Positions 35,179 to 46,831 of a stretch of 64,000 nt of DNA are shown piece after piece; the stretch's first letter is position 1, and each line of letters starts with the position of its first letter. Origin of the DNA: Qipengyuania huizhouensis. GTDB taxonomy: Bacteria; Pseudomonadota; Alphaproteobacteria; Sphingomonadales; Sphingomonadaceae. Location of the stretch: positions 1 through 64,000 of the forward strand of contig NZ_JAIGNT010000010.1 of assembly GCF_019711635.1 (NCBI RefSeq), given 5' to 3'. The notes beneath the pieces were generated by a model, which was not told the origin of the DNA, ran no database searches, and was given only the letters and a program-made list of their open reading frames with translations. The translations under genes and the position numbers were made by a program.

Positions 35179-35340
35179 CGCCACCGCCTCTACCTTTCTG
35201 ATGCCAAAATAGAACCTGCAATTCATCGGAAGGGGAGTGACTTTTGCAGATTGCGGGGCAGCTGTCCTTGCCCTCAGCAGCCCAATCTGTACTCTCCCAT
35301 CCGGGACGGTCGCGATTGCGGCTGAATGAAGGGACGCCAG

Positions 35341-38217
35341 ATGAAATTACTGAATGTTGCACGCGCGGTTGCCGCGCTGCCTCTTATCGCGCTCGTCGCG
35401 CCGCTCGCTGCGCAGGATGCGGTGCCAGCGCAGACCGAGGCTCAACAGCGCAGCGAAACCGGCTGGGGCCTGCCGATCTACGACATCGCACCCGATGCTT
35501 CGGTTCGGTACGGAATCCTTGAAAACGGCATGCGCTACGCGATCATGCGTAACCAGACCCCGGAGAGCGCAGTTGCCATTCGCTTTGGCTTCGATGTTGG
35601 CTGGGTCGATGAAGAGGACGACGAACTTGGCCTCGCCCACTTCATCGAACATATGGCCTTCAATGGTTCGACCAACGTCCCCGAAGGGGAGATGATCAAG
35701 CTGCTCGAACGCGAAGGCCTTGCCTTCGGGGCGGACACCAATGCCTCGACCGGTTTCGAGGAAACGATCTACAAGCTCGACCTGCCGCGGAATGATGCCG
35801 ACTTGCTGGGAACTGCGCTCATGCTGATGCGCGAAACGGCAAGCGAACTCACCATTGCCGAAGATGCGGTCGATCGAGAGCGCGGCGTCATTCAATCCGA
35901 AACGCGCACGCGCAACAATTTCCAGATTCGCCGCATCAAGGATTATCTCAAGTTCATCGCGCCCGATACGCGCTTTGCCGGGCGTTTCCGCGCCGACGAA
36001 ACGGTCGAGAATATCGATGCGGCCCCTGCACAGCGCCTCCGCGAACTTTATGCGCGCTATTATCGGCCTGACAATGCGGCACTGGTGATCGTGGGCGACA
36101 TCGACGTCGCGGCGGTGGAAGCCGAAGTGCGAGAGCGGTTCGCCGACTGGACTTTGCCCGATGCCGCGATCAAACACGTCGATGGCGGCATGATCGACCT
36201 GAAAAGAGGACCAGCCGCCGCCAATTTCGTCGATCCGGACGTTCCCTATCTCGTTGTCATCGACCGTTTTGCACCCTATCGCGAACCCCACAGCACAACG
36301 GCAGACTTTCGCCGCTCACTCCTTTCGCAGCTTGGCCGCGCCATGCTCAACCGCCGGCTCGAACAGATCGCAAATTCACCGGATGCCCCGATCATCTCCG
36401 GCGGAATCTCGGGAAGTGACTTCTTCGAATTGTACGATCAGGCATCACTGACCCTGCAGGCCAAGGAAGGCGAATGGCAAGAGGCGTTGTCAGTCGGCGA
36501 ACAGGAATGGCGCCGCGCGATCGAGCACGGTTTTACCCAAGCGGAACTTGCCGAACAGATTGCTAATTTCACGCGCAGTTTCCGGGATTCCGCACAGCAA
36601 CAGAATACCCGTCAGAGCGCGGGTCTCGCGACCGGCATTCTCGGCACTGCCAAGACCGGACGGCTCTTTGTTTCGCCCCAGACCAATTGGGAGATATTCC
36701 AGCAAATCGCCGAGACGATCATGCCGGAAGCCGTCGCCGAAGTATTCCGCGAAGACTATGCCCTTTCCCCGGCGCTGGTTCATGTAAGTTCGAAAACTCC
36801 AGTCGAAGGCGGTGAGCAGGCTATCCTCGATGTACTAGCCACATCGCAAGCCATGCCGGTGGAGGCTCCATCAAGTAACGAAATGGCGACTTTCGGTTAC
36901 ACTGATTTCGGCACGCCGGGAGAGGTGGTGTCGGATACTGTGGTCGAGGACTTGAATTTCCGTCAGATCCGCTTCGCCAATGGAGTGCGTCTGAACCTCA
37001 AGTCGACCGATTTCGAAGAAGGCAAATTGCGTTATTCGATCCGCATCGGATCGGGCCTGCTTTCGCTTCCCGATGATTCAATCGGCACCGGCCTGTTCCT
37101 TTCCACCTCGCTTGCGCAGGGTGGGCTCGGAAAGCACAGCTATGACGAGATCCGCCGGATCATGGCAGGTCGTGATGTAGCAAGTGGATTGAATGTGGGC
37201 GGAGACAAGTTCTCTACTTCTGGCAGCACGACGATGACCGACCTCGAGCTACAGCTTCAGCTAACCGCAGCATACCTCACGGATCCGGGTTTCCGCCAAG
37301 AGGCTCTGAGCCGGTGGCAGGCGCTCCTGCCGCCATTCCTCGCCAGCGCCGATGCGACCCCGCAGGCGGTTTCGCAATTCGAACTACCTCAGGTCCTGAC
37401 GGACGATAATCCCCGCTTCGGCATTCCCTCTCAAGATAGGCTGGAGGCAGTCACTCTTGAACAGGCGCGGGCGCTGTCTTCCGATCAGTTTGGCTCCGCT
37501 CCGATCGAAATCGCGGTCGTCGGCGAAATCGACGAGGCCACGATCATCGATGCGGTCGCTCGTACATTTGGCGCGCTACCAGCGCGAGCAGATGTGCTGG
37601 AACCGTTCGAGGACGCAAGGCAAGCCAGTTTCACTGCCCGGCGCGAACCGGTCACGCTAACTCATGCCGGTGCAGAAGATCAGGCGCTGGCACAGGTCTA
37701 CTGGCCCACGACGGATGATGGCGATGCGCAGGAAGAAGCGACGATGCGGCTTCTCGCAACAGTCATGCGACTGGAACTGCTGGAGGAGATCCGCGAGAAT
37801 CTGGGCGCGTCTTATTCTCCCGGCGCCTCGTCTTCTATGTCGGATACCTATGAAGGTTTTGGCACCTTCTCGACTTCGGTGGTCGTCGCTCCCGGCGATG
37901 CCGACACGGTCTTCGCAACCATCGACTCCATCGCGAAGGACTTGCGCGAAAATCCGGTCGATGCCGACCTTCTGGATCGCGCCCGCCGCCCGATGTTGGA
38001 AAATCTCGCGCAGCAGAAGACCCAGAATCCATACTGGCTCGGATTACTCTCGGAAGCCCAGCTCAAGGCTGACCGGCTCGACCGCTATCGCACACTTGAG
38101 ACGCGATTGCGGAATGTGACACCGCAGATGTTGCAGGAAGCGGCTGCGCGTTACCTGACGGAAGCCGAGGCCCTGCGTATCCGGATCGTGCACCAGTCGC
38201 TGGCCCAGCGCAATTAG
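35341..38217 (+). CDS. M16-family zinc metallopeptidase, secreted
   Basis: A 958-residue pitrilysin/insulinase-family peptidase with a signal peptide (about 1-25, ending Pro-Leu-Ala-Ala-Gln). The inverted zinc motif His100-Phe-Ile-Glu103-His104 is intact, and Arg-Glu-Arg-Gly-Val-Ile-Gln-Ser-Glu follows at the distance expected for the third ligand Glu. Two M16 domain pairs make a full-length clamshell protease (the second half lacks HxxEH, as normal). Probably periplasmic degradation of peptides. ATG 35341 is preferred over ATG 35326. It lies between purC and purS. Confidence 0.94.
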   Translation: MKLLNVARAVAALPLIALVAPLAAQDAVPAQTEAQQRSETGWGLPIYDIAPDASVRYGILENGMRYAIMRNQTPESAVAIRFGFDVGWVDEEDDELGLAHFIEHMAFNGSTNVPEGEMIKLLEREGLAFGADTNASTGFEETIYKLDLPRNDADLLGTALMLMRETASELTIAEDAVDRERGVIQSETRTRNNFQIRRIKDYLKFIAPDTRFAGRFRADETVENIDAAPAQRLRELYARYYRPDNAALVIVGDIDVAAVEAEVRERFADWTLPDAAIKHVDGGMIDLKRGPAAANFVDPDVPYLVVIDRFAPYREPHSTTADFRRSLLSQLGRAMLNRRLEQIANSPDAPIISGGISGSDFFELYDQASLTLQAKEGEWQEALSVGEQEWRRAIEHGFTQAELAEQIANFTRSFRDSAQQQNTRQSAGLATGILGTAKTGRLFVSPQTNWEIFQQIAETIMPEAVAEVFREDYALSPALVHVSSKTPVEGGEQAILDVLATSQAMPVEAPSSNEMATFGYTDFGTPGEVVSDTVVEDLNFRQIRFANGVRLNLKSTDFEEGKLRYSIRIGSGLLSLPDDSIGTGLFLSTSLAQGGLGKHSYDEIRRIMAGRDVASGLNVGGDKFSTSGSTTMTDLELQLQLTAAYLTDPGFRQEALSRWQALLPPFLASADATPQAVSQFELPQVLTDDNPRFGIPSQDRLEAVTLEQARALSSDQFGSAPIEIAVVGEIDEATIIDAVARTFGALPARADVLEPFEDARQASFTARREPVTLTHAGAEDQALAQVYWPTTDDGDAQEEATMRLLATVMRLELLEEIRENLGASYSPGASSSMSDTYEGFGTFSTSVVVAPGDADTVFATIDSIAKDLRENPVDADLLDRARRPMLENLAQQKTQNPYWLGLLSEAQLKADRLDRYRTLETRLRNVTPQMLQEAAARYLTEAEALRIRIVHQSLAQRN

Positions 38218-38419
38218 GCTGCCTGGCAAGAGAAGAAGACCGGAGGACGATACAGGCTAATTCTATTTGCCGGATCGGCAAAAATTCTGCGGTTCATAAA
38301 GTCGGTTTCAAAGTACTTCCCGCCAGACATGAACTCCCTCGTGGCTTGCTCTTGCAGCCCTCTCGCGGCATAGGCGCGCGGCAAATGCCGACCGCATCGT
38401 TCCAATCGAAAGGCAGCCC

Positions 38420-38653
38420 ATGAAGATTCGCGTTCTCGTCAGCCTCAAACCCGGCGTGCTCGACCCGCAGGGCCGTGCAGTTCATCATGCGCTGGAGGGA
38501 CTCGGCTTCCAAAGCGTCGACGATGTCCGCATTGGTCGTACTGTCGAACTCGACGTAGCCGATGACACCAGTGACGAAGCGCTCACCGATATGTGCGAGA
38601 AGCTGCTCGCGAATACCGTGATCGAGAACTACAAGATCGAGAAGCTCGGCTGA
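38420..38653 (+). CDS. purS: Phosphoribosylformylglycinamidine synthase subunit PurS
   Basis: A 77-residue PurS. [17 protein letters not shown] opens the protein and Asn-Thr-Val-Ile-Glu-Asn-Tyr closes it. PurS bridges PurQ and PurL in the three-subunit FGAR amidotransferase. aaggcag precedes ATG 38420. Its stop overlaps the purQ start (TGATG). Confidence 0.96.
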   Translation: MKIRVLVSLKPGVLDPQGRAVHHALEGLGFQSVDDVRIGRTVELDVADDTSDEALTDMCEKLLANTVIENYKIEKLG

Positions 38654-39330
38654 TGGCTTTCCGTTCGGCAGTCATCACCTTCCCCGGTTCGAACTGCGAC
38701 CGCGATATGGCGGTGGCGCTGGAACAGGTTTCAGGCACCGCGCCAGTCCGCATATGGCATGGCGATGCCGAGCTACCCGAGGGGCTCGACTTTATCGCCC
38801 TGCCCGGCGGCTTTTCCTATGGCGATTACCTCCGCTCCGGTGCGATGGCGGCCAACAGCCCGATCATGCGTGAGGTTGTCCGCGCTGCCGGCCGGGGAGT
38901 GCCGGTGCTGGGCGTGTGCAATGGCTTCCAGGTGCTTGCGGAAGCGCGGCTGCTGCCCGGCGCCTTGATGCGAAATGCCAGCCAACACTTCATTTGCCGG
39001 ACTGTATCGCTCAAAGTCGAGACTACGCAGTCCATCTTTACCCAAGGGTATGAAGCCGGACAGGAAATCCGCATTCCCGTGGCACATCACGATGGCAACT
39101 ACTTCGCCGATGAGGACACGCTCGACCGCTTGGAAGGCGAAGGCCGTGTAGCTTTCCGCTACGTCGAGAATTGTAATGGATCGCGACGCGATATCGCCGG
39201 AATCCTCAACAAGGCAGGCAATGTTTTGGGAATGATGCCCCACCCCGAACGCGCTGTCGATGCAGCCCATGGCGGCACAGACGGACTGGCATTATTCGAT
39301 GGGGCTATGAGGGCGCTTGCGAACGCCTGA
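38653..39330 (+). CDS. purQ: FGAM synthase glutaminase subunit PurQ
   Basis: A 225-residue class I glutamine amidotransferase. The catalytic Cys is in Gly-Val-Cys-Asn-Gly-Phe-Gln-Val-Leu (about 87), with the His/Glu pair in Met-Pro-His-Pro-Glu-Arg. It supplies ammonia to PurL for FGAR to FGAM. Coupled to purS. purL is not downstream: the next gene is on the other strand, so purL must be elsewhere. Confidence 0.97.
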   Translation: MAFRSAVITFPGSNCDRDMAVALEQVSGTAPVRIWHGDAELPEGLDFIALPGGFSYGDYLRSGAMAANSPIMREVVRAAGRGVPVLGVCNGFQVLAEARLLPGALMRNASQHFICRTVSLKVETTQSIFTQGYEAGQEIRIPVAHHDGNYFADEDTLDRLEGEGRVAFRYVENCNGSRRDIAGILNKAGNVLGMMPHPERAVDAAHGGTDGLALFDGAMRALANA

Positions 39331-39335
39331 GAAGG

Positions 39336-41699
39336 TCAGGCGATTTTGCGTGTACCCGAAGCGCGGTTCCGGAAGATCTTGCGCACATCTTCCGAAGGCA
39401 TGGGGCGACCGAAGTGGAAGCCCTGGATCTTATTGCAGCCAAGCCGGCGGATCATCTCCGCCTCCTCGTCATTCTCGACGCCTTCCGCAGTGGTCGTCAT
39501 ATCGAGGCTGTCCGCCATGGCCACGACTGCACGAATAATGGCAAGGCTCTCGGGACTGTTTTGCGCCGCACCCTGAACGAAAGTTCGATCGACCTTGATG
39601 GTGGTGAACTTCAGCTTGCGCAGATAGCCGAGCGAGGAGTAGCCGGTCCCGAAGTCGTCAAGCGCCACCGAACAGCCCAGAGCCATGCACTGCTCGAGTG
39701 CCTTCCGTGCCACATTGGCGTCGCGCATGAAGATGCTCTCGGTCACTTCGATCTCGAGCCGCTTGGGATCCAAGCCACTGTGCGATAATGCGCGCACAAC
39801 CGTTCCCGCGAAGTCAGGCTCAACCAGTTGCTCGGGCGACACGTTGATATTGACCTTGACATTCTCCGGCCAGTTGCAGGCAGCCTCGCGACAGGCCTCC
39901 TGCAGGACCCAGGTACCGATCGGAACGATCAGGCGGGTATCTTCCGCGAGCGGAATGAACTTGGCCGGGCTGACGAAGCCGTGTTCTTCGCTGTTCCAGC
40001 GGATCAGCGCCTCGAAACTGACGATCTCTTCCGTCTTGGCATCCACCACCGGCTGGTAGTGCAAGACGAACTCGTTCTTTTCGAGCGCGCTTCGCAGGGA
40101 AAATTCGAGCTTGCGGCGCTCTTCCGCATTGCTGTGCAGGGCAGGCTCGTACTCGAAATGTCCGCTCCCGCCCCCATCCTTGGCCCGATAAAGTGCCAGG
40201 TCGGCATTTCGAAGCAGTTCCTCAACCGTATTGCCGTCTCTTGGGCCGATTGCCGAACCGACGCTGGCACCGACGTAAAGTACCTGATTGTCGATATGAT
40301 AGGGCGCAGAAAGTGCCGAAATGATTGCTTTCGCCAGAGATTCCACACGGCTGCGATCGCTTGCATCGCGGATTATCACGGCGAACTCGTCGCCACCCAG
40401 CCTTCCGCACAATTCGCCTTCACCCATCAACGACTTAAGGCGCGATGCGACATGCGCCAGCATCTTGTCTCCCACCAGATGCCCAAGTGAATCGTTGATG
40501 GCCTTGAACCGGTCGAGGTCGATCATCAGAAGCGCGCAACGAGCGCGCCATTGTCCGGCATATGCCAGAGCCTGGAACAAGGATTCGTTGATCTGCAGCC
40601 GGTTGGGCAATTGGGTAAGCGTATCGTAGCGTGCGAGATATTCGATCTTTTCGCTGCTCTCGCGCTGTGTCGTCACATCGGAGCCCACGCCGCGGAAGCC
40701 AAGCCACAAGCCATCCTCGTCGAACATGGGCGTTCCCGACATTTCCCACCAGCGGGTCTGGCCATCTACGAGCGCTTTCACGAGAAGATTGGAGAAGCTC
40801 TCCTTTCCTTTGAGCCGATCAGCCAGTTCGTGAATGCTGGAAGGAAACTGGCCCGTCTTCCAGCCGTCACCCGAGATCAGCTGAAGGAACGATTTACCTT
40901 CGATCTCGGCGATGTCTTTCCCCATCGCGAATGCGAGGCGGGGACTGACCGAACGCAAGCGCCGGTTCGTGTCGATCTGCCACAACCAGTCAGCCTGACC
41001 ATCCTCGAATTCGCGCAGCAGCATCGACACGGTTTCGCTCTTCTCGTGCATTTCGAGCTCCGCAACGCGAGCCCCGAGTGCTACGCGTGCAGTTTCGATC
41101 ACGCCGAAACAGGCAAAGAATGCGCTGGCAATGATGATGGCGGCGAGACCGTAGTTGAAAGTTGCCAAGGCTGCCACGACGGCCCCTGCGCTCACTGTCA
41201 GAGTAAAGGCGATGGTGCTTAGGGGCGCACCATAACGGCTGACAGCACTCGCCATCACGAGGAGGGCCAGCACCGACCATAGGGCAGCTACCTGATCACT
41301 GGGTCCGAAGACTACGGCCATGCACATACCTACGGACCAGACTCCCCCTTTGAGGGCAGACCACAGGGCGTGGCGATGCAGCTCTTCCATCGAAAAAGCG
41401 CGTTCTTCCGCATCGCCCAGGCGGCGATCGAGAAAGTAGGAGAAGGCAACAACAGAGGCGAGTACGGCTCCCCAAATCCCAAGTAATATACCCGGGATTG
41501 CGCCACGGCACATCCAGCCCACCACCAGCGCGGCGAACAGGTGCAAGACGATGCGTGTACCCGCACGCTTTGTGACCATCGAATATTGCCTGCCATGCAG
41601 ACGCGCGAAATCTCCGCATTCAGGCGCATCGAGCCCGATGATCTGTCGCATGCTCAGCGACCTGTCCGCGGAGGACGGCACGATTTCGTTCTCGCTCAC
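39336..41699 (-). CDS. Membrane PAS-GGDEF-EAL cyclic-di-GMP protein
   Basis: A 787-residue protein. Five or six hydrophobic segments at about 48-205 form a membrane sensor, followed by a PAS domain (about 230-350), a GGDEF domain with intact Gly-Gly-Asp-Glu-Phe, and an EAL domain with Glu-Ala-Leu and Asp-Asp-Phe-Gly-Thr-Gly-Tyr. Both catalytic motifs are intact, so it could make and degrade c-di-GMP, with direction set by the sensor. An RxxD inhibitory site is not evident. ATG 41699; Met17 is a possible alternative. Confidence 0.93.
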   Translation of the reverse strand: MSENEIVPSSADRSLSMRQIIGLDAPECGDFARLHGRQYSMVTKRAGTRIVLHLFAALVVGWMCRGAIPGILLGIWGAVLASVVAFSYFLDRRLGDAEERAFSMEELHRHALWSALKGGVWSVGMCMAVVFGPSDQVAALWSVLALLVMASAVSRYGAPLSTIAFTLTVSAGAVVAALATFNYGLAAIIIASAFFACFGVIETARVALGARVAELEMHEKSETVSMLLREFEDGQADWLWQIDTNRRLRSVSPRLAFAMGKDIAEIEGKSFLQLISGDGWKTGQFPSSIHELADRLKGKESFSNLLVKALVDGQTRWWEMSGTPMFDEDGLWLGFRGVGSDVTTQRESSEKIEYLARYDTLTQLPNRLQINESLFQALAYAGQWRARCALLMIDLDRFKAINDSLGHLVGDKMLAHVASRLKSLMGEGELCGRLGGDEFAVIIRDASDRSRVESLAKAIISALSAPYHIDNQVLYVGASVGSAIGPRDGNTVEELLRNADLALYRAKDGGGSGHFEYEPALHSNAEERRKLEFSLRSALEKNEFVLHYQPVVDAKTEEIVSFEALIRWNSEEHGFVSPAKFIPLAEDTRLIVPIGTWVLQEACREAACNWPENVKVNINVSPEQLVEPDFAGTVVRALSHSGLDPKRLEIEVTESIFMRDANVARKALEQCMALGCSVALDDFGTGYSSLGYLRKLKFTTIKVDRTFVQGAAQNSPESLAIIRAVVAMADSLDMTTTAEGVENDEEAEMIRRLGCNKIQGFHFGRPMPSEDVRKIFRNRASGTRKIA

Positions 41700-41822
41700 G
41701 ATTAACGGCTTAGTCGCGAAAGGTTATTCTCGCGTAAACCGCAGGTGATTTTCCGCACCGTCCGAACCGCTCGCGATACTTGGCCGAATTGGCCCTAAGA
41801 ACCCGATTTACCTGCGAAATTT

Positions 41823-43646
41823 CTATTCGACGGTGACCGATTTTGCGAGATTGCGCGGCTGGTCGACATCGGTCCCTTTCGCACAGGCAACATGATACGC
41901 GAGCAATTGCACCGGGATGGCATATACAAGGGGTGCGATCAGCGGATGGACGCGGGGCATTTCAATAGTGGCTAGGCAGCCTTCGCCTGCCTCTTGCAGC
42001 CCCTTGGCATCCGATATGAGCACGATCTGCCCGCCGCGCGCGCGGACCTCTTCCATATTCGAAATGCTCTTTTCGAATAGTGGCCCGGAGGGCGCGAGCA
42101 CGATTACCGGCACAGCGTCGTCGATCAGCGCAATCGGCCCGTGCTTCATCTCGCCGCTGGCGTAGCCCTCGGCATGGATATAACTGATTTCCTTGAGCTT
42201 CAGCGCTCCCTCCAGGGCCAAGGGATAGTCCGGGCCGCGCCCGAGATACAGGACATCGCGCGCCGGAGCGATCAGATGCGCCATACTGGCTATATCCTCG
42301 TCATGATCGAGCGCGGCATTTAGCGCAGCGGGTGCCTCGAGCAGGTGCGCGACAACCTCCTGCTCTTCCTCGCGGCTCATCAGCCCCTTCTTCACCGCCA
42401 TGTGCGCCGCGAATGCAGCCAGTACGGCAAGTTGGCAGGTAAACGCCTTCGTGGATGCGACACCGATTTCCGGCCCTGCATGTGTCGGAAGCAAAAGATC
42501 CGCCTCACGTGCCATGGTACTTGTCGGCACGTTGACGACTGCACCGATAGTCTGCCCGTTTTCCTTGCAATGGCGGAGCGCCGCCAGTGTATCTGCCGTC
42601 TCGCCACTTTGCGAGATGAACAGGGCAAGCCCCCCGTTTTCGAGAACCGGTTCGCGATAGCGAAACTCGGAGGCCACATCGATATCGACCGGCACGCGGG
42701 CGAATTGCTCGAGCCAGTATTTGGCGACCATACCGGCATAGAACGACGTCCCGCAAGCGACGATCGTCACGCGTTTTACGCTCGAGATGTCAAAGTCGAA
42801 CTGCGGCAAGGCCACGGAGTTGTCTGATTGCCGCAAATAGGAGGAGAGCGTCTGCGCGACCACGATGGGCTGCTCGAAAATCTCTTTCTGCATGAAGTGG
42901 CGATAATTGCCCTTTTCCACTGCAGCGGCGGAAGCACCCGAGCTGCGAATTTCGCGCTCTACTTCTTCACCGTTCTCGTCGTAAATGGTTGCACCTTCGC
43001 GGCGGACGACGACCCAGTCGCCCTCTTCCAGATAGGTAATCTGCTGCGTCAGGGGCGCGAGCGCCAGCGCGTCGGAGCCGAGATAGGTTTCGCCATCCCC
43101 GTAACCCACCACCAAAGGCGAGCCGCGCCGCGCACCGATCACCATATCGGGGTGCTCGCGAAAAACGATTGCGAGTGCAAAGGCGCCACGAAGGCGAGGG
43201 AGAACATTGGCGACAGCCCTTTCCGGCGTCTCTCCCTGTTCCACCAGACGCGAAATGAGATGTGCTACCACCTCGCTGTCGGTATCGCTTTCCAGCCTGC
43301 GCCCGGCTTCACGCAGCTCGGCACGCAATTCCTTGTAGTTCTCGATAATGCCATTGTGGACCAGCGCGACATGGTCCGTCGCATGCGGGTGGGCATTGTT
43401 CGCGGTCGGCGCACCATGCGTCGCCCAGCGGGTATGCGCGATGCCGATATCGCCAGGCGCCGGATTGTTCGCAAGCTCCACGACCAGATTGTTGAGCTTG
43501 CCTTCGGCACGGCGGCGGACCAGCCTGCCCTCCTCTATCGTGCAGATACCCGCGCTGTCATAGCCGCGATATTCCATGCGCCTCAGTCCGTCGACCAGCC
43601 TTTCCGCTACAGCTTCCTTGCCGACGATACCGATTATTCCGCACAT
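41823..43646 (-). CDS. glmS: Glutamine--fructose-6-phosphate aminotransferase
   Basis: A 607-residue enzyme making glucosamine-6-phosphate for peptidoglycan and LPS. Met-Cys-Gly-Ile-Ile-Gly-Ile-Val-Gly gives the N-terminal nucleophile Cys2 of the glutaminase domain. Two SIS domains follow (Cys-Gly-Thr-Ser-Phe-Tyr-Ala; Leu-Gly-Arg-Gly). The C-terminus ends Pro-Arg-Asn-Leu-Ala-Lys-Ser-Val-Thr-Val-Glu as in all GlmS. I see no glmS ribozyme-like structure in the short upstream gap, which leads to the DMT exporter gene. Confidence 0.97.
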   Translation of the reverse strand: MCGIIGIVGKEAVAERLVDGLRRMEYRGYDSAGICTIEEGRLVRRRAEGKLNNLVVELANNPAPGDIGIAHTRWATHGAPTANNAHPHATDHVALVHNGIIENYKELRAELREAGRRLESDTDSEVVAHLISRLVEQGETPERAVANVLPRLRGAFALAIVFREHPDMVIGARRGSPLVVGYGDGETYLGSDALALAPLTQQITYLEEGDWVVVRREGATIYDENGEEVEREIRSSGASAAAVEKGNYRHFMQKEIFEQPIVVAQTLSSYLRQSDNSVALPQFDFDISSVKRVTIVACGTSFYAGMVAKYWLEQFARVPVDIDVASEFRYREPVLENGGLALFISQSGETADTLAALRHCKENGQTIGAVVNVPTSTMAREADLLLPTHAGPEIGVASTKAFTCQLAVLAAFAAHMAVKKGLMSREEEQEVVAHLLEAPAALNAALDHDEDIASMAHLIAPARDVLYLGRGPDYPLALEGALKLKEISYIHAEGYASGEMKHGPIALIDDAVPVIVLAPSGPLFEKSISNMEEVRARGGQIVLISDAKGLQEAGEGCLATIEMPRVHPLIAPLVYAIPVQLLAYHVACAKGTDVDQPRNLAKSVTVE

Positions 43647-43702
43647 GCACGTGACCCCTTATTCATCTGTCGAAAGCACACTTAATGCCTTCCGTCTGCC
43701 GA

Positions 43703-44605
43703 TCAATCGGCACTTAAGTTCACTGGTTCCCGCGGTGTGCTCCACCACAGCAACAAGCCCGCACCGATTATGATCGCGGCGCCGGCCAGCGTAAGCAGAT
43801 CGGGAATGTCGCCAAACCACCACCAACCCAGGAAGGTCGCGACCAGCATCTGGACATAGGTAGTCGGCGCTATGGTTGCTGCGCCCGCACGCTGGGTTCC
43901 TATATATGCCAGCCAGTGGGCGCTGCTTGCTGTAATAGCGACTACGGCGCAGCGGGCTACGATCGTCCAGTCCGGCGCAGAAATCTGGAGATTCTCGAAC
44001 CCCGAAATATGCCCGCCCACAGCGGCAAGAATCAGGAGCGGCATGGCGCCGATCTGCACGAAGACCTGCATCGACAGGGCGCTGCCTTGCCCCGCACTCG
44101 CACGGTTCGCGATTATCATCAGCGCGAAGAAGAAAGCTGAAGCCAGAGGCAGGAGTGCAACCAACCCCAATTCGGCAAGGTTCGGCCTGAGAACCAGTCC
44201 GACACCCACCAGCGCTGCCAGAGATGCAAACCAGACCGCAGCTCGCACCTTCTCGCCCAATAGCGGCCCGCTAAGCAGCGCGACAACTACCGGCGAAACA
44301 AAAGCAAGCGCCATTGCCGTCGCCAGAGGCATTACGAAGATGGCCGAAAAGAAACAGAGCGACGCGGCGGCAAGGCAGAATCCCCGCGCGGCCTGCAGCC
44401 TTGGATTACCAGGCCGGAAAGCTGCCTTCCCCTCATTCGCGGCAAGCAGAACCGAAAGACCGGCGGAACCGAGCGCAAAGCGCAACGCCGCCACGGCCAG
44501 AGGCGACCATTCCCCCGACATGGTCTTGATCACTGCATCGCCGACGCTGAGCAGGGCGAAACCGCACAGCGCGATCAGGATACCGCTACGTTCTGAATGT
44601 TGCAT
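43703..44605 (-). CDS. EamA/DMT-family transporter
   Basis: A 300-residue protein with ten hydrophobic helices arranged as two EamA repeats. Gly-Glu-Trp-Ser-Pro-Leu-Ala-Val-Ala-Ala-Leu-Arg-Phe in the first half and Pro-Thr-Thr-Tyr-Val-Gln-Met-Leu in the second are typical of the drug/metabolite transporter superfamily. Probably exports a metabolite; substrate unknown. It lies 56 bp upstream of glmS on the same strand and may share a transcript. Confidence 0.9.
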   Translation of the reverse strand: MQHSERSGILIALCGFALLSVGDAVIKTMSGEWSPLAVAALRFALGSAGLSVLLAANEGKAAFRPGNPRLQAARGFCLAAASLCFFSAIFVMPLATAMALAFVSPVVVALLSGPLLGEKVRAAVWFASLAALVGVGLVLRPNLAELGLVALLPLASAFFFALMIIANRASAGQGSALSMQVFVQIGAMPLLILAAVGGHISGFENLQISAPDWTIVARCAVVAITASSAHWLAYIGTQRAGAATIAPTTYVQMLVATFLGWWWFGDIPDLLTLAGAAIIIGAGLLLWWSTPREPVNLSAD

Positions 44606-44956
44606 GGCGAGGTGGGTAATTCCTGGTTGAGATCACGCGGCCTTGAACGAGCTGCGCATACAGCAATTGTCCCACGGGGAAAGACACTAGATGCCCACGA
44701 GCCGCTCGACCGGATTGGCCCGGACACATCCCGCTTTGCTTCCGTGCCAAAGTATATCGTTCGATGCCATAATCTATGCAGTCCCGGCGCCTTTCTGCGG
44801 CGCCACGAAGGTGGCAGCATTTTCGTCGTGCTGAATGGACCGGTTAGGAAAAAATCAAGGTTTCCAACTTATTCACCAAACTTGCATACGCGGAATTCGC
44901 CGTCTTGAAGACAGCTGGGTTGCGTCACGACGATTACGACCTCGGGGGTTTAGGCA
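44606..44956. other. 351-bp intergenic region without a supported gene
   Basis: The gap between the divergent DMT transporter and cpaF genes holds both promoters. A short perfect repeat GGCGCC at 44786-44791 and 44799-44804 could form a small hairpin but lacks a T-tract. An open frame on the plus strand (44597-44908) has no conserved features and a composition unlike the genes around it. I see no RNA gene. Confidence 0.5.
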
Positions 44957-46480
<1,524 letters not shown>

Positions 46481-46484
46481 CTCG

Positions 46485-46745
46485 CTAACCGCGTATAATT
46501 CCCGGAATTGCAACGGCCAGCAAGCCGCCGCCTATCACCGCGCAGATCAGGAAAAGTCCGGTCCAGGGCATCCACCCCACCCCGTCGATCTGCGCACGCC
46601 TGGCGCGGCGCCGCTCCATCACAAGCGCAAATCCGGCGCATAGAAGGAAACTCGCCCCCCACAGGGCGATCATATCTGCTTCGCTGGCAAACGTCAGGAA
46701 TTCGTGCATGGCGCGCGATATGGGTACCAGCGGAACTTCTGCCAA
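46485..46745 (-). CDS. Small two-helix membrane protein
   Basis: I do not recognise this 86-residue protein. Two hydrophobic helices (about 27-43 and 61-84) flank a basic loop (Glu-Arg-Arg-Arg-Ala-Arg-Arg). ATG 46709 is an alternative start that would give 74 residues. It is tail to tail with cpaF, five bases apart, and divergent from the entericidin pair. Confidence 0.55.
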   Translation of the reverse strand: MAEVPLVPISRAMHEFLTFASEADMIALWGASFLLCAGFALVMERRRARRAQIDGVGWMPWTGLFLICAVIGGGLLAVAIPGIIRG

Positions 46746-46757
46746 GCTGGCGTTAAG

Positions 46758-46782
46758 GGAACCGGGTTATTGTTTACCCGTT
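46758..46782 (+). promoter_or_regulatory. EcfG-type general stress promoter
   Basis: GGAACC at 46758-46763 and CGTT at 46779-46782, spaced as GGAAC-N16-CGTT, match the alphaproteobacterial EcfG (sigma-T) consensus exactly. It lies about 50 bp before the first entericidin ATG. The entericidin family is a known EcfG regulon member in several Alphaproteobacteria; here it is inferred from sequence. Confidence 0.75.
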
Positions 46783-46831
46783 CTAACCCGTTGAACGCCT
46801 GATGTTCGGGCCCTTCGGGAAGGATATAGAC

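Noticed and set aside
38266..38282. Seven-base stem (TTTGCCG/CGGCAAA) after the M16 gene
   Set aside because: Loop of three and no T-tract; too weak to call a terminator.
43647..43702. glmS ribozyme or riboswitch
   Set aside because: Only 56 bp separate glmS from the upstream gene, without the conserved ribozyme core; such ribozymes are mainly found in Gram-positives.
44597..44908. 103-codon open frame in the DMT-cpaF gap
   Set aside because: No signal peptide, membrane segment or family feature, and it overlaps the divergent promoter region.
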